From Flavobacterium sp. AG291 (GTDB lineage Bacteria; Bacteroidota; Bacteroidia; Flavobacteriales; Flavobacteriaceae), in contig NZ_QQAR01000005.1 in assembly GCF_003350375.1 (NCBI RefSeq), positions 150,811 through 214,810 of the forward strand: a DNA stretch of 64,000 nucleotides. The letters are read 5' to 3'. A program made the position numbers and the translations under genes. Shown here piece by piece: positions 52,292-61,046 of this stretch. Under the pieces are notes generated by a model. The model was not told where the DNA came from, did no database searches, and saw nothing but the letters and a program-made list of their open reading frames with translations. Within the stretch, counting starts at the first letter, position 1. Every line of letters starts with the position of its first letter.

Positions 52292-53221
52292 TTAAAACAA
52301 ATTCTTCTTTCTAAAAAGGACTACCCCAATAACCGAAAGTAACAATGAAGCTGAAAGGATAATAGCAAAGCCATACGGACTTTCCTGTAAAGAGTTAGGC
52401 ACATTCATACCATACAAACTCGCTACCAGCGTAGGTATCATCAATATAATAGAAATAGACGTCAGCCGTTTCATGACCACATTCAGGTTGTTGGAAATAA
52501 CCGAGGCGTAGGCATCCATCATTCCGGTAAGGATGTTGCTGTAAATATTAGTAGTATCCTGTGCCTGTTTGATCTCAATCTCTACGTCTTCCACCATATC
52601 AGGATCAAAAGTGTCTTTATGCGATTTCAGGTTCTTGATACGGTAAAATAAGAGTTCGTTACCCTTTAACGAAGTTATAAAATACTCAAGGCATTTCTCC
52701 ATCCTGAAAAGTGCCTGCAGGTCTTCGTTACGTACAGATTTTTCCAAATTACTCTCGGCATATTTAATACCCAGATTTATTTGCTTCAGGTATTTTTGGA
52801 ACCAGATACTTGACGAAAGCAGTAGCCTGAATACCAAAGAGAAATTATCGCCCACGGTAATATTCTTTCTTTGGGAATATGTAATAAAATCATCTATTAG
52901 TTCATTCTCTACAAAGCAAAGCGAAACGCAGGTTGTTTCGTTAAAAATAACACCCAATGGTGCGGTGGTATAAGGCAGCTTAAGGTCGTCGCTCTTAAAA
53001 GGTATCCTTACAATGATAAGACACCAGCCATCTTCAAACTCAATACGCGGGCGCTCATCGATATCTTCAATATCGTTGTAAAAGGCTTCGGGGAGCTTTA
53101 GCTCATTAAGCAGGTAAGTTTTTTCAGAAAGAGTTGGGTTTACAGCACTTACCCAGATAGATTCGGTATGGCCGTGAGCTACAGTTAACCCCGTAGCGTT
53201 GTTTTTGTAGTACGTAATCAT
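52292..53221 (-). CDS. corA: CorA-type magnesium transporter
   Basis: A 309-residue protein with a large N-terminal cytoplasmic domain ('WVSAVNPTLSEKTYLLNELK', 'DIEDIDERPRIEFEDGWCLI') and a long stalk helix. Two C-terminal membrane helices (about 250-272 and 285-303) are joined by the signature 'YGMNVPNS' (GMN at about 274). It forms pentameric Mg2+ or Co2+ channels in the inner membrane. A leader of about 100 nt with a stem-loop lies upstream. Confidence 0.9.
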   Translation of the reverse strand: MITYYKNNATGLTVAHGHTESIWVSAVNPTLSEKTYLLNELKLPEAFYNDIEDIDERPRIEFEDGWCLIIVRIPFKSDDLKLPYTTAPLGVIFNETTCVSLCFVENELIDDFITYSQRKNITVGDNFSLVFRLLLSSSIWFQKYLKQINLGIKYAESNLEKSVRNEDLQALFRMEKCLEYFITSLKGNELLFYRIKNLKSHKDTFDPDMVEDVEIEIKQAQDTTNIYSNILTGMMDAYASVISNNLNVVMKRLTSISIILMIPTLVASLYGMNVPNSLQESPYGFAIILSASLLLSVIGVVLFRKKNLF

Positions 53222-53246
53222 AAATGCATTCCGTGTTTAAGCCAAC

Positions 53247-53271
53247 AGGGAATGCACCTGGGCAGTTCCCT
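53247..53271 (-). promoter_or_regulatory. Stem-loop in the corA leader
   Basis: AGGGAA / TTCCCT stem around a 13-base loop, 26 bp before the corA start. It may be a regulatory leader, but no known Mg2+ riboswitch pattern was recognised. Confidence 0.35.
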
Positions 53272-53331
53272 ATCGTAAATTAATTAATTCCCGATGATGA
53301 TAATCGTCCATTCGTCGTTTAAAATTTGGTG

Positions 53332-53339
53332 CAAAGGTA
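53332..53339 (-). promoter_or_regulatory. Promoter -7 element of corA
   Basis: TACCTTTG on the minus strand, about 110 bp before the start codon, implying a long 5' leader. Confidence 0.45.
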
Positions 53340-53373
53340 CTGCTTATGATTGTATTAAATTTAAAATCCCGCT

Positions 53374-53913
53374 TTATTTTTTCTCAACATAACGGGCATC
53401 GGCCTCTAAAACATGCCCGCATTTATTACAGGTACGCAGCTCTTCCGAATTATAGAAATGCTGGAAATGAGGTAAAAAGTCTTTCTCTATATTATGAAGT
53501 TCAAAGTACACTTCATGAAGTTTGTTATTGCAATTCTCGCAAAACCACAACAGGCCATCGGTAAAGCCACGCCCGGCACGAACCCTTTCTACGACAAGTC
53601 CTATAGAACCTTCACCTCTTACCGGTGAATGCGGCACCTTGCCGGGATGCAAATACATATCGCCGGCATGAAGTTCCATTTCCTTACGTTCGCCCTCGTC
53701 CTGAACAATAACCTTAATGCTGCCTTCCAGTTGGTAAAAAAGCTCTTCAGTTTCGTTGTAATGATAATCTTTTCGGGCATTAGGCCCGGCAACAACCATC
53801 ACGATATAATCGTCAGACAGCGGATATATATTCTTGTTCCCCACCGGTGGTTTTAACAGGTGGCGGTTATCGTCTATCCATTTGTTCAGGTTAAAGGGTT
53901 TCATGAGTGCCAT
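53374..53913 (-). CDS. nbaC: 3-hydroxyanthranilate 3,4-dioxygenase
   Basis: A 179-residue cupin enzyme of the kynurenine pathway. Start set at 53913 ('MALMKPFNLNKWIDDNRHL'), which gives the normal length; the upstream extension reads through a palindromic repeat. Iron ligands are in 'DYHYNETEELFYQLEG' (His, Glu) and 'KVPHSPVRGEGSIG' (His). The C-terminal rubredoxin-like site has two CxxC pairs, 'WFCENCNNKLHE' and 'TCNKCGHV'. It opens the ring of 3-hydroxyanthranilate on the way to quinolinate and NAD. Other pathway genes are not adjacent. Confidence 0.92.
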   Translation of the reverse strand: MALMKPFNLNKWIDDNRHLLKPPVGNKNIYPLSDDYIVMVVAGPNARKDYHYNETEELFYQLEGSIKVIVQDEGERKEMELHAGDMYLHPGKVPHSPVRGEGSIGLVVERVRAGRGFTDGLLWFCENCNNKLHEVYFELHNIEKDFLPHFQHFYNSEELRTCNKCGHVLEADARYVEKK

Positions 53914-53984
53914 GAGAGGTATTTTTTGAATTGAAGCACTAAGGTACGGAGATATAAACAAAAAAATATGATAAAAATCAGGGT

Positions 53985-54017
53985 CCTCACCCCCGACCCT
54001 TCTCCTTTGTAGAGGGA
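53985..54017. repeat. CTCACCCC-AACCCCTCTCC family (copy 4, degenerate)
   Basis: CCTCACCCCCGACCCTTCTC followed by CTTTGTAGAGGGA; the right arm is shortened and mismatched. Confidence 0.6.
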
Positions 54018-54106
54018 TCCAATTTATTTTTCCCGTTAGGGAAATAATTTCGGTAGCATTTGAATCGGAACGCAAAAAATTTCCCGTAGGGAATTAATCT
54101 AATCAT

Positions 54107-54114
54107 TATGTTTG
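54107..54114 (+). promoter_or_regulatory. Promoter -7 element of the transposase gene
   Basis: TATGTTTG matches TAnnTTTG, 16 bp before the ATG. Confidence 0.5.
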
Positions 54115-54130
54115 TTTATATAATAAAAAC

Positions 54131-54592
54131 ATGGCCAACACCTATTCCCAAATACATTTGCAATTTGTTTTTGCAGTGAAACACAGAGACTCATTGATTC
54201 GCAATAATTGGAAAGAGGAACTATATCTCTATATCTCCGGGATCATAGAAAAGCAAGGGCATAAACTTTTAGCAATAAACGGAATGCCGGATCATATTCA
54301 TATTTTTATCGGTATGCGCCCAAATCAATCTGTTTCAGATTTGCTTCAGGACATCAAACGAAATTCTTCCTTGTGGATAAATCAAAAAGGTTTTGTAAAC
54401 GGAAAATTTGAATGGCAAGAAGGGTATGGCGCGTTTTCATATGGTAAGTCTCAGGTTAAAGCAGTAATAGATTATATAGAAAATCAGGAGAATCATCATA
54501 AAAAGATTTCTTTTAGGGAAGAGTATATTGATTTCCTTCAAAAATTTGAAATCGAGTATGATGAACGGTACATTTTCAATGAAATAAATTAA
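54131..54592 (+). CDS. IS200/IS605-like Y1 transposase (RAYT-type)
   Basis: A 153-residue HUH endonuclease. It begins 'NTYSQIHLQFVFAVKHRDSL', has the metal-binding HUH motif in 'GMPDHIHIFIGMRPNQSVSD' (about 52-70) and the likely catalytic tyrosine in 'SQVKAVIDYIENQENHHKK' (about 115-133). These enzymes cut and rejoin single-stranded DNA at hairpins. The full length looks intact. It lies inside a 632-bp element with hairpin ends, so it may still be active. Confidence 0.88.
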   Translation: MANTYSQIHLQFVFAVKHRDSLIRNNWKEELYLYISGIIEKQGHKLLAINGMPDHIHIFIGMRPNQSVSDLLQDIKRNSSLWINQKGFVNGKFEWQEGYGAFSYGKSQVKAVIDYIENQENHHKKISFREEYIDFLQKFEIEYDERYIFNEIN

Positions 54593-54673
54593 TTCCCTAC
54601 GGGAAATGCCTGACATCTCTAACTTAATTTCTACCGAAATTATTTCCCTAACGGGAAAATGATAACAACCCAT

Positions 54674-55048
54674 TTACTTCTTATCCAAAAAGATTCTATT
54701 ATTCACACATTCAATTCCTCGTTGTGTAGTAGTAATACAAAAAAACACATCCCTTTCCGGTAAAGAATAATTAATCTCTGCCCATTTAAAACTAATCGTT
54801 GAACCTAACCTTTCAATATCTTCTACAGAAAAATATACATATTCTTCAATCTTTTTTTCAGAAACTAAATATACATCTACGAGTTTTTCATTCATTAGTT
54901 CTTTGAGCATTATCAATGTATAAATCATTCTGCTTTCTACATCCTCAACCTTCTCAAACTCTTCTATTATTGAAAGAAACATATCAAAAAAGACATAATC
55001 ATTCTCTCCAAAAACTAATATTTTATCTTTAGTATAACCCCAATTCAT
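54674..55048 (-). CDS. Hypothetical protein overlapping the endonuclease gene
   Basis: A 124-residue soluble acidic protein ('ENDYVFFDMFLSIIEEFEKV', 'LKELMNEKLVDVYLVSEKKI'). It has no signal peptide or recognised domain. Its start overlaps the end of the upstream nuclease gene by 20 bp, so it is translated from the same mRNA. Its sequence is richer in A/T than the neighbours, and the HUH element lies 15 bp beyond its stop. That suggests an acquired gene, but nothing more can be said. Confidence 0.55.
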   Translation of the reverse strand: MNWGYTKDKILVFGENDYVFFDMFLSIIEEFEKVEDVESRMIYTLIMLKELMNEKLVDVYLVSEKKIEEYVYFSVEDIERLGSTISFKWAEINYSLPERDVFFCITTTQRGIECVNNRIFLDKK

Positions 55049-56120
55049 ATTTCATTTCTTTTATGAGGTAAAGATAAACAGGAAAATGGTCACTATAGCC
55101 TGCTTCACCATTGGCATTACGCAACGGATAACCGCGGTATTTACCCGTTGGCTGGCGCAGGTATTCTGCATTGAAAATACCGGCTTTCCAATAGCGGAAT
55201 GAAGAATAATCTTTAGAAATCAAGGATGAAGTCATAATTATCTGGTCGAAAAGATCCCAGGCATCGTTATAAGCTACAGTTCCTTTTCCATCACGGAATA
55301 TCGCATCCATCGGATTGAAAAGTTCACCCTGTTTAAGTTCTTCATTATAACGTTTGGCTCCAAGTACTTTTGTAATGCTGTTGTTATAAGGTCCGTCGTT
55401 AAAATCGCCCATGGTAATCACCTTAGCCTTAGGGTTGATTTTCACTAACGAGTCGATGATCTTCCGGTTAAGTATCGCAGCAGCTTCCCGATACGGACTG
55501 CTTTTCTTCTCACCACCATAACGCGATGGCCAGTGGTTGACGATAAAATGTATTTCTTCGCCATCTAATAATCCGCTTACCAAAAGCTGGTCGCGGGTAA
55601 ACAGTTTTGGCGAAGGCTTCTTTTTCTTTTTGAGCTGAACCTCCTGTATTTTTAGCGTATCTTTTATAACGAGCGGTATATTCCTGTAACTAACAGGTCG
55701 AAAAGCCGATTTTAAATACAAAAACCCAACATCACTCCCCCTGCTATCACGCGAATCGAAATGCACTATTCCATACCCCTTGTCAATAAGTGTTGGCTGT
55801 TTAATTAGTGCTTCCAGCACACGTCGGTTTTCGAGTTCAGCAAGCCCAATGATGGCAGGAGCTTCGGGATTCTCAGGTGTACCAACTTCAGAAAGCACCT
55901 TAGCAATATTTGCGAGTTTGGTTTTGTATTTTTCCGATGTCCAGGCCTGTGCGCCATTCGGCAGGTATTCATCATCACCTTTACCTGAATCGTTTATGGT
56001 GTCGAAGAGGTTTTCAACATTGTAAAAAGCGATGGTATGGACTTTAAAATTCCTTTTTTGGGCAGAGACAAGGGAAGATATAAATGCTATTATAAAGAAT
56101 AGTCGGATGATTAACTTCAT
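55029..56120 (-). CDS. Exported endonuclease/exonuclease/phosphatase family protein
   Basis: A 363-residue protein with a signal peptide (MKLIIRLFFIIAFISSLVSAQ). The EEP fold shows 'IAFYNVENLFDTIND' (metal Asn/Glu), 'IIGLAELENRRVLEALI' (Glu), 'EIHFIVNHWPSRYGGEKKSS' (His), 'VITMGDFNDGPYNNSI' (Asp, Asn) and 'GYSDHFPVYLYL' (Asp-His). It probably cleaves nucleic acid or a phosphoester outside the cytoplasm. It is divergent from the TonB receptor gene, 173 bp apart, and may act with it. Confidence 0.88.
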   Translation of the reverse strand: MKLIIRLFFIIAFISSLVSAQKRNFKVHTIAFYNVENLFDTINDSGKGDDEYLPNGAQAWTSEKYKTKLANIAKVLSEVGTPENPEAPAIIGLAELENRRVLEALIKQPTLIDKGYGIVHFDSRDSRGSDVGFLYLKSAFRPVSYRNIPLVIKDTLKIQEVQLKKKKKPSPKLFTRDQLLVSGLLDGEEIHFIVNHWPSRYGGEKKSSPYREAAAILNRKIIDSLVKINPKAKVITMGDFNDGPYNNSITKVLGAKRYNEELKQGELFNPMDAIFRDGKGTVAYNDAWDLFDQIIMTSSLISKDYSSFRYWKAGIFNAEYLRQPTGKYRGYPLRNANGEAGYSDHFPVYLYLIKEMKYELGLY

Positions 56121-56254
56121 GTTTGTTGATTGGTTTTGCTAAAGTAACGATTATTAGCTCCGGAGGAGCGATATATTTATAGCACATAATAATCCGCTCC
56201 TCCGGGGTTTTGAAAAATCTCTCAGTTATAATATAATACTATTCCTATTTATTT

Positions 56255-56262
56255 TACATTTG
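56255..56262 (+). promoter_or_regulatory. Promoter -7 element of the TonB receptor operon
   Basis: TACATTTG matches TAnnTTTG, 31 bp before the ATG at 56294. Confidence 0.5.
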
Positions 56263-56293
56263 ACTACCAATAACCAACCAACATAAATCATTA

Positions 56294-59062
56294 ATGCGTA
56301 GACTGCTACTCATTGTATTGCTGTTTCAGGCCCTAACCCTGCAGGCTCAACAAACTGCATCCGTGCTCGGAAAAGTTATCGATTCCAAAACCCAGGAGCC
56401 TCTGCCGGGCGCAACTGCTACCCTGCAAAGCAACGGCCGCGAAGTACTTACCAATACCGACGGATTCTTTGTATTCGACCAGGTTCCCAATGGTGAACAT
56501 TTACTTACTGTAAACACAACGGGCTATATTGCCAAGAACTTTAACCTTAAGATTATTGATGGGCGAACACTCGACCTGGGGATTGTGGTACTTGAAGAAG
56601 ACATAAAATCAGAACAGCAATTAGGACTCATAGCCTTATCCGACAACGACCTTGCCGATGGCAGCAGCGGATCTGATACTTCTGCCGGATTGCTTCAGGC
56701 CTCGCGCGATGTATTCCAACAGTCGGCAGCGTTTAACTGGGGTGGCGCCCGATTTAAAATGCGCGGACTGGATACTGAATATGGCACCATACTCATTAAT
56801 GGCATAAGCATGAACCGTGTGTATGACGGCAGACCGCAATGGGCCAACTGGAGCGGGCTTAATGATGCTACCCGAAATCAGGAATATACTACAGGCACTG
56901 CCCCATCCGACTATACTTTTGGAAGCCTGTTAGGAACCCAGGCTATAAATACCCGAGCTTCGGGGTTTAAAAAAGGAGCTCGTGTATCATTTGCAGGAAC
57001 CAATACTTATTATGGCTACAGGGCAATGGCAACCTATGCTTCGGGTGTAAACAAAAACGGATTTAGCTATGTGGTCTCGGCTTCGCGAAGAGGAGCCAAC
57101 GAGGGGTATTTTGACGGAACCAATTTTGGAGGTAATTCGTTCTTTATGGCTGTAGAGAAGCGGTTTAACGACAAACATAGCCTGAACTTTACAGGCATCT
57201 ATGCTCAAAGTGAGCGCGGACGTAATTCGCCAAACACAAAAGAAGTCACGGATATTGCCGGAGTAAAATACAACAGTTACTGGGGCAACTATGATGGTGA
57301 CCAGCGCAACTCACGTCAAAAGGATGTGGAAGAGCCCATACTGATGCTCAACCATTACTGGAAAATAGATCCAAAATCGACACTGAATACTAATGTAGCC
57401 TATCAATTTGGAAAAATCGGCAACAGCCGTATCGATTACCAGTTTGCCCCTAATCCTGACCCTACCTATTATACCAAAATGCCGGGCTATTTTGATGATC
57501 CTTCCGAAGCGGCTAATGCGCCTTTTGTTACTCAAAGGCAGCTTAACTGGCAAGCCATGTATGCTACCAATGCGCTTTCGCCGGATGGCAGAAGCAAATA
57601 CATTGAATATGAAGACCGGACCGATGATAAAACACTAACTATCAATTCTATTCTTTTTACCCGATTATCATCAGCCATTACCCTGAATGCCGGAGCAAGC
57701 TACAAACACCTTAAATCGCACAATTACCAAAACCTGACCGATTTGTTGGGAGGCAATTACTTTCTGGACATCAACCAGTTTTACTACGACGATTTTTCCC
57801 AGCCCGACCTGAACCATCCTGACAGGCAGGTGGGTGTTGACGATGCCTTTGGCTACAACTATAATCTGTTTGCTAATACCCTTGATGCCTTTACCCAGTT
57901 TAGGTTCAGTTATAAAAAGGTAGATTTTTATCTTTCACAATCGTTCAGCCGTTCGGTATACCAGCGTGAAGGTTTGTACCGCACCGGATTGTATCCTAAC
58001 AACTCTTTTGGCAAAAGCGAAAAAACAGCTTTTGAAAATTTCGGATTTAAAGGAGGTCTGACTTACAAATTGAGCGGCAGGCATTTGTTTGTGATGAATG
58101 CGCTTCGCCAGAGCAGGGCACCATCGCTGCGCAATACCTTTGCCAATGCCCGGCTTAACAATTCGGTTATGGATAATCTTGGCAACGAAAACCTGTCGAA
58201 TATCGATGCGTCTTACATCCTGCGAATGCCAAAACTGAAAGCAAGATTTACAGGGTTTTACACAACTATTGAAAATGCTTCTGAAACATCATCATTCTAT
58301 GGCGAAGGTGTTTTTGAAGGCGATGATGCCGATGCCTTTGTTGCCGAAAATCTTACCGGTATCAACAAACGCATGATAGGACTGGAAATGGGTATTGAAT
58401 ACCAGTTTACGCCAACATTAAAATTCATGGCTTCGGCTGCGCTGGGCAACTACATCTACAGCAATAACCCTAATGTGTCGCTTAATAATGATGCGCTTGC
58501 AGTAATAAGCGGAAACGATAATGGCAACCCTGTCGCCGATGTACCACTAACATCGGTTGATTTTGGCAAAGCCTACCTGAAAAATTATAAATTAGCGGGT
58601 ATGCCACAGCAGGCAGTATCGGTTGGGTTCGAATACCGCGACCCGCATTACTGGTGGATAGGTGCCAATGCCAATTATCTCGCTTCAAATTATCTTGATG
58701 TTTCGGCATTGTTGAGAACAGAACACTTCTTTGAAAATCCGGACAGCCCCGGCAATGTGTTTGAAGACATAGACCCCATCCGTGCTAAGCAATTGCTGCA
58801 TCAGGAAAAGTTTGATTCCTTTTATCTGTTCAATATCGTGGGAGGTAAATCATGGAAAGTGGGTTACAAAAAGAACGTGGGTTTCTTTGCCAGCATCAAC
58901 AACTTGTTTGATGTTACCTACAAAACAGGAGGTTTTGAACAGGCACGTAATACTAACTATCGCGAACTTGATAACGATATGGATGGCTCGCCTTCTTTCG
59001 GGCCGAAATATTACTACGGCTACGGCCGAAATTATTACGTTAATGTTTACCTGAATTTTTAA
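56294..59062 (+). CDS. TonB-dependent receptor with N-terminal regulatory domain
   Basis: A 922-residue outer-membrane protein. After the signal peptide comes a carboxypeptidase-regulatory-like domain (about 22-108, 'VLGKVIDSKTQEPLPGATAT'), then a plug (about 125-230, 'FKMRGLDTEYGTILINGISM') and a 22-strand barrel ending in the aromatic 'YYVNVYLNF'. No SusD partner is present. The following lipoprotein gene, 3 bp on, probably supplies the surface partner. The ligand is unknown; the divergent exported nuclease hints at nucleic acid or phosphoester uptake. Confidence 0.88.
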   Translation: MRRLLLIVLLFQALTLQAQQTASVLGKVIDSKTQEPLPGATATLQSNGREVLTNTDGFFVFDQVPNGEHLLTVNTTGYIAKNFNLKIIDGRTLDLGIVVLEEDIKSEQQLGLIALSDNDLADGSSGSDTSAGLLQASRDVFQQSAAFNWGGARFKMRGLDTEYGTILINGISMNRVYDGRPQWANWSGLNDATRNQEYTTGTAPSDYTFGSLLGTQAINTRASGFKKGARVSFAGTNTYYGYRAMATYASGVNKNGFSYVVSASRRGANEGYFDGTNFGGNSFFMAVEKRFNDKHSLNFTGIYAQSERGRNSPNTKEVTDIAGVKYNSYWGNYDGDQRNSRQKDVEEPILMLNHYWKIDPKSTLNTNVAYQFGKIGNSRIDYQFAPNPDPTYYTKMPGYFDDPSEAANAPFVTQRQLNWQAMYATNALSPDGRSKYIEYEDRTDDKTLTINSILFTRLSSAITLNAGASYKHLKSHNYQNLTDLLGGNYFLDINQFYYDDFSQPDLNHPDRQVGVDDAFGYNYNLFANTLDAFTQFRFSYKKVDFYLSQSFSRSVYQREGLYRTGLYPNNSFGKSEKTAFENFGFKGGLTYKLSGRHLFVMNALRQSRAPSLRNTFANARLNNSVMDNLGNENLSNIDASYILRMPKLKARFTGFYTTIENASETSSFYGEGVFEGDDADAFVAENLTGINKRMIGLEMGIEYQFTPTLKFMASAALGNYIYSNNPNVSLNNDALAVISGNDNGNPVADVPLTSVDFGKAYLKNYKLAGMPQQAVSVGFEYRDPHYWWIGANANYLASNYLDVSALLRTEHFFENPDSPGNVFEDIDPIRAKQLLHQEKFDSFYLFNIVGGKSWKVGYKKNVGFFASINNLFDVTYKTGGFEQARNTNYRELDNDMDGSPSFGPKYYYGYGRNYYVNVYLNF

Positions 59063-59065
59063 GTC

Positions 59066-59632
59066 ATGAAAAAGATTACACTATTACTGTTTACAGCATT
59101 AATAATTGCTAGCTGTGATGATGAAACCTCGCTGCCTCCCTATACGCCATTGGTTTATCTGGAAGATTTTGAAACCGCAGAGGACAATATGGTTCTAAAT
59201 ATTGATGGTTTTACCAATGTAGCCGAAACAGGCACCATCCTTTGGTCAGAACAGGTTTTTGACCGAAACGGTTATACTGAATTCCTAAGTGAGGCCGAAG
59301 GCACCTCTACCGCATGGCTCATTACTCCGGCTATAGATTTGGGCAGCACAAAAAGGACATTTCATTTTCAGTCGGCGCAGCACCATTTCCCACAAACGGG
59401 CAGCCACCTTGAAGTTTTTGTTTCAACAAACTATGACGAATCGGACATTTCTACTGCTACCTGGATTCCGCTTCAGGCAAAAACAGCAGGTTTTTATACC
59501 GATTGGTATAAGTTCATTTCGTCAGGAGAAATTAGCCTTGAAAATTACTCGGGCATAGTGCATCTTGCTTTTAAGGCTACGCATACAACTACCGGTAGCA
59601 GCTATCAGATTGATAATATAAAAATATATTAA
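59066..59632 (+). CDS. Surface lipoprotein with choice-of-anchor-J/DUF5017-like domain
   Basis: A 188-residue lipoprotein with lipobox 'LIIASC' (Cys16) and the following DDETS, which suggests surface export. The rest is one jelly-roll-like domain: 'LVYLEDFETAEDNMVLNIDG', 'STAWLITPAIDLGSTKRTFH' and 'IVHLAFKATHTTTGSSYQID', ending 'NIKIY'. This is the pattern of choice-of-anchor-J or DUF5017 domains. It forms an operon with the TonB receptor (3 bp gap) and is followed by a terminator. Confidence 0.8.
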   Translation: MKKITLLLFTALIIASCDDETSLPPYTPLVYLEDFETAEDNMVLNIDGFTNVAETGTILWSEQVFDRNGYTEFLSEAEGTSTAWLITPAIDLGSTKRTFHFQSAQHHFPQTGSHLEVFVSTNYDESDISTATWIPLQAKTAGFYTDWYKFISSGEISLENYSGIVHLAFKATHTTTGSSYQIDNIKIY

Positions 59633-59633
59633 A

Positions 59634-59665
59634 AAGCCTGTAAGCTTTTACAAACTTACAGGCTT
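59634..59665 (+). terminator. Terminator of the TonB receptor operon
   Basis: AAGCCTGTAAG / CTTACAGGCTT hairpin just after the lipoprotein stop. Confidence 0.75.
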
Positions 59666-59729
59666 AAAGTCTAAACGTAAAATAGAGGCTTCTAAAAGGC
59701 TTTCGCAAGCCAAACTAAGCTTTGCTTTA

Positions 59730-61007
59730 TTAATACTCCATAATAGCGTCCTGAGCCGCAGGAACGCTCTCAGATTTAGTTTTAGTGTTTACCAGTTTAT
59801 CAACTCTTGATACCAGAAATATCGAGCATATAGTTACAGCCGCAATAATGTATCCTAAAATATCGTAATGTTCCAGCGGACTGGTTTTAGTTTCCTGATG
59901 TACTATAAAACCGGCAAATACCGCCGCGATACCTCCTGCAATTTGTTGCAATGATGAGGTAATAGCCATATAGGCTCCGCGATCTTTCATTTCGGGTATG
60001 CCGGTATTAAGTGTAGTTGCGGGAATCATACGGCTCATAACACCCATAAACATGATCATGTTAATAATTACAACCTCCCACAATGGTGTAGGGCCAAGAT
60101 TGGTATAGAACATTATTGTTACTATGGCAATAAACGAACCCGCAGCAAACAATCTTACCTTACTTACCTTGTCGCTAAGTTTCCCTACCAATGGCATAAT
60201 GAACAACACCGAAAGTCCGGTAAAAAAGTAAACCATTTTAAGGTCTTCCTGCGCAATGCCAATGTTGTTTACCAGGAACGCACTACCAAAAGGCTGAAGC
60301 ATAAACCCTCCTACCGAAAGCAATGCGATAGCGGCAAATCCTACCTGGTACTTTTTGTTGCTTACAGTATGCCAAAGGTGCTGAAACGCATTTTTATCTT
60401 CCTGTAACCCGAGGTGTTTGTATACAGGATGCATCTTTATGATTATCCCTATAAGCACCAACATACCAAGAACGGCTATCAACAGGAATGATGAATGCCA
60501 TCCCCATTTATCGGCGCAATAAAGGCCCAGAGGTATACCTAATATCTGACTCGTTGCAAATGCCATTTGTATAAAACCCATTACGCGGCCACGCTGTTCG
60601 ATAACAAACAGGTCGGTTACTATTGCCAGCGATACTGAACCGATGACTCCGCCAAAAAGACCTGTTACTATCCTTGCAGCAAGAAGCGTCCAGTATCCTG
60701 TTGACAAAGCACAAAAAATGGTTCCGATGATGAATCCGCTGTAAAAGAATATCAATAGCTTTTTACGATCGAACTTATCCGCAAAACCGGCAGCTAATAA
60801 TCCCGACCCACCTGCACTAAAGGCATAAGCCGAAACGGCAAGACCGAATTGTGTGGTAGTCATATCAAGCGTTTTCATAAGAACATCACCCAATGGCGAT
60901 ATAATGATGAAATCGAGAATTATTGTAAACTGCAATATGGCCAGAAGAACAATAATGAACTTCTGGTAAGAGGTAAAAGAAGGGATGTCTGATTTTTTCT
61001 GTTTCAT
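59730..61007 (-). CDS. MFS transporter, likely drug efflux
   Basis: A 425-residue inner-membrane protein with 12 predicted helices. Motif A-like 'AAGFADKFDRKKLLIFFYSG' (about 75-94) lies between helices 2 and 3, and 'PLVGKLSDKVSKVRLFAAGS' (about 265-285) is its partner in the second half. The short cytoplasmic tail is polar. It is last in an operon with a TetR regulator and a small Cys protein, the usual layout for a regulated efflux pump. The substrate is unknown. Confidence 0.87.
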   Translation of the reverse strand: MKQKKSDIPSFTSYQKFIIVLLAILQFTIILDFIIISPLGDVLMKTLDMTTTQFGLAVSAYAFSAGGSGLLAAGFADKFDRKKLLIFFYSGFIIGTIFCALSTGYWTLLAARIVTGLFGGVIGSVSLAIVTDLFVIEQRGRVMGFIQMAFATSQILGIPLGLYCADKWGWHSSFLLIAVLGMLVLIGIIIKMHPVYKHLGLQEDKNAFQHLWHTVSNKKYQVGFAAIALLSVGGFMLQPFGSAFLVNNIGIAQEDLKMVYFFTGLSVLFIMPLVGKLSDKVSKVRLFAAGSFIAIVTIMFYTNLGPTPLWEVVIINMIMFMGVMSRMIPATTLNTGIPEMKDRGAYMAITSSLQQIAGGIAAVFAGFIVHQETKTSPLEHYDILGYIIAAVTICSIFLVSRVDKLVNTKTKSESVPAAQDAIMEY

Positions 61008-61046
61008 TTTTTGATTGATGATGATTGATTTTGATTGATGATTGAA

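Larger units (their letters stand above)
54028..54659 (+). mobile_element. IS200-like/RAYT element with 29-bp perfect inverted ends
   Basis: The left end (54028-54056, begins TTTTCCCGTTAGGGAAATAA) and right end (54631-54659, begins CTACCGAAATTATTTCCC) are exact reverse complements over 29 bp. Each holds a TTTCCC/GGGAAA hairpin. A second pair of hairpins lies just inside (TTCCC-GTA-GGGAA at 54081-54093 and TTCCCTACGGGAA at 54593-54605). The only gene is a Y1 HUH transposase. Total 632 bp. HUH elements normally use subterminal hairpins and leave no target duplication; long inverted ends are more like repeat-associated (REP) palindromes. Confidence 0.8.

Noticed and set aside
53468..53476. Second stray TGAGGTAAA match to the small-RNA box
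   Set aside because: It is within the dioxygenase gene, and the sequence 28 bp away is not a -7 element.
55062..55070. TGAGGTAAA match to the small-RNA box
   Set aside because: It lies inside the coding end of the nuclease gene and no TAnnTTTG follows at 28 bp.
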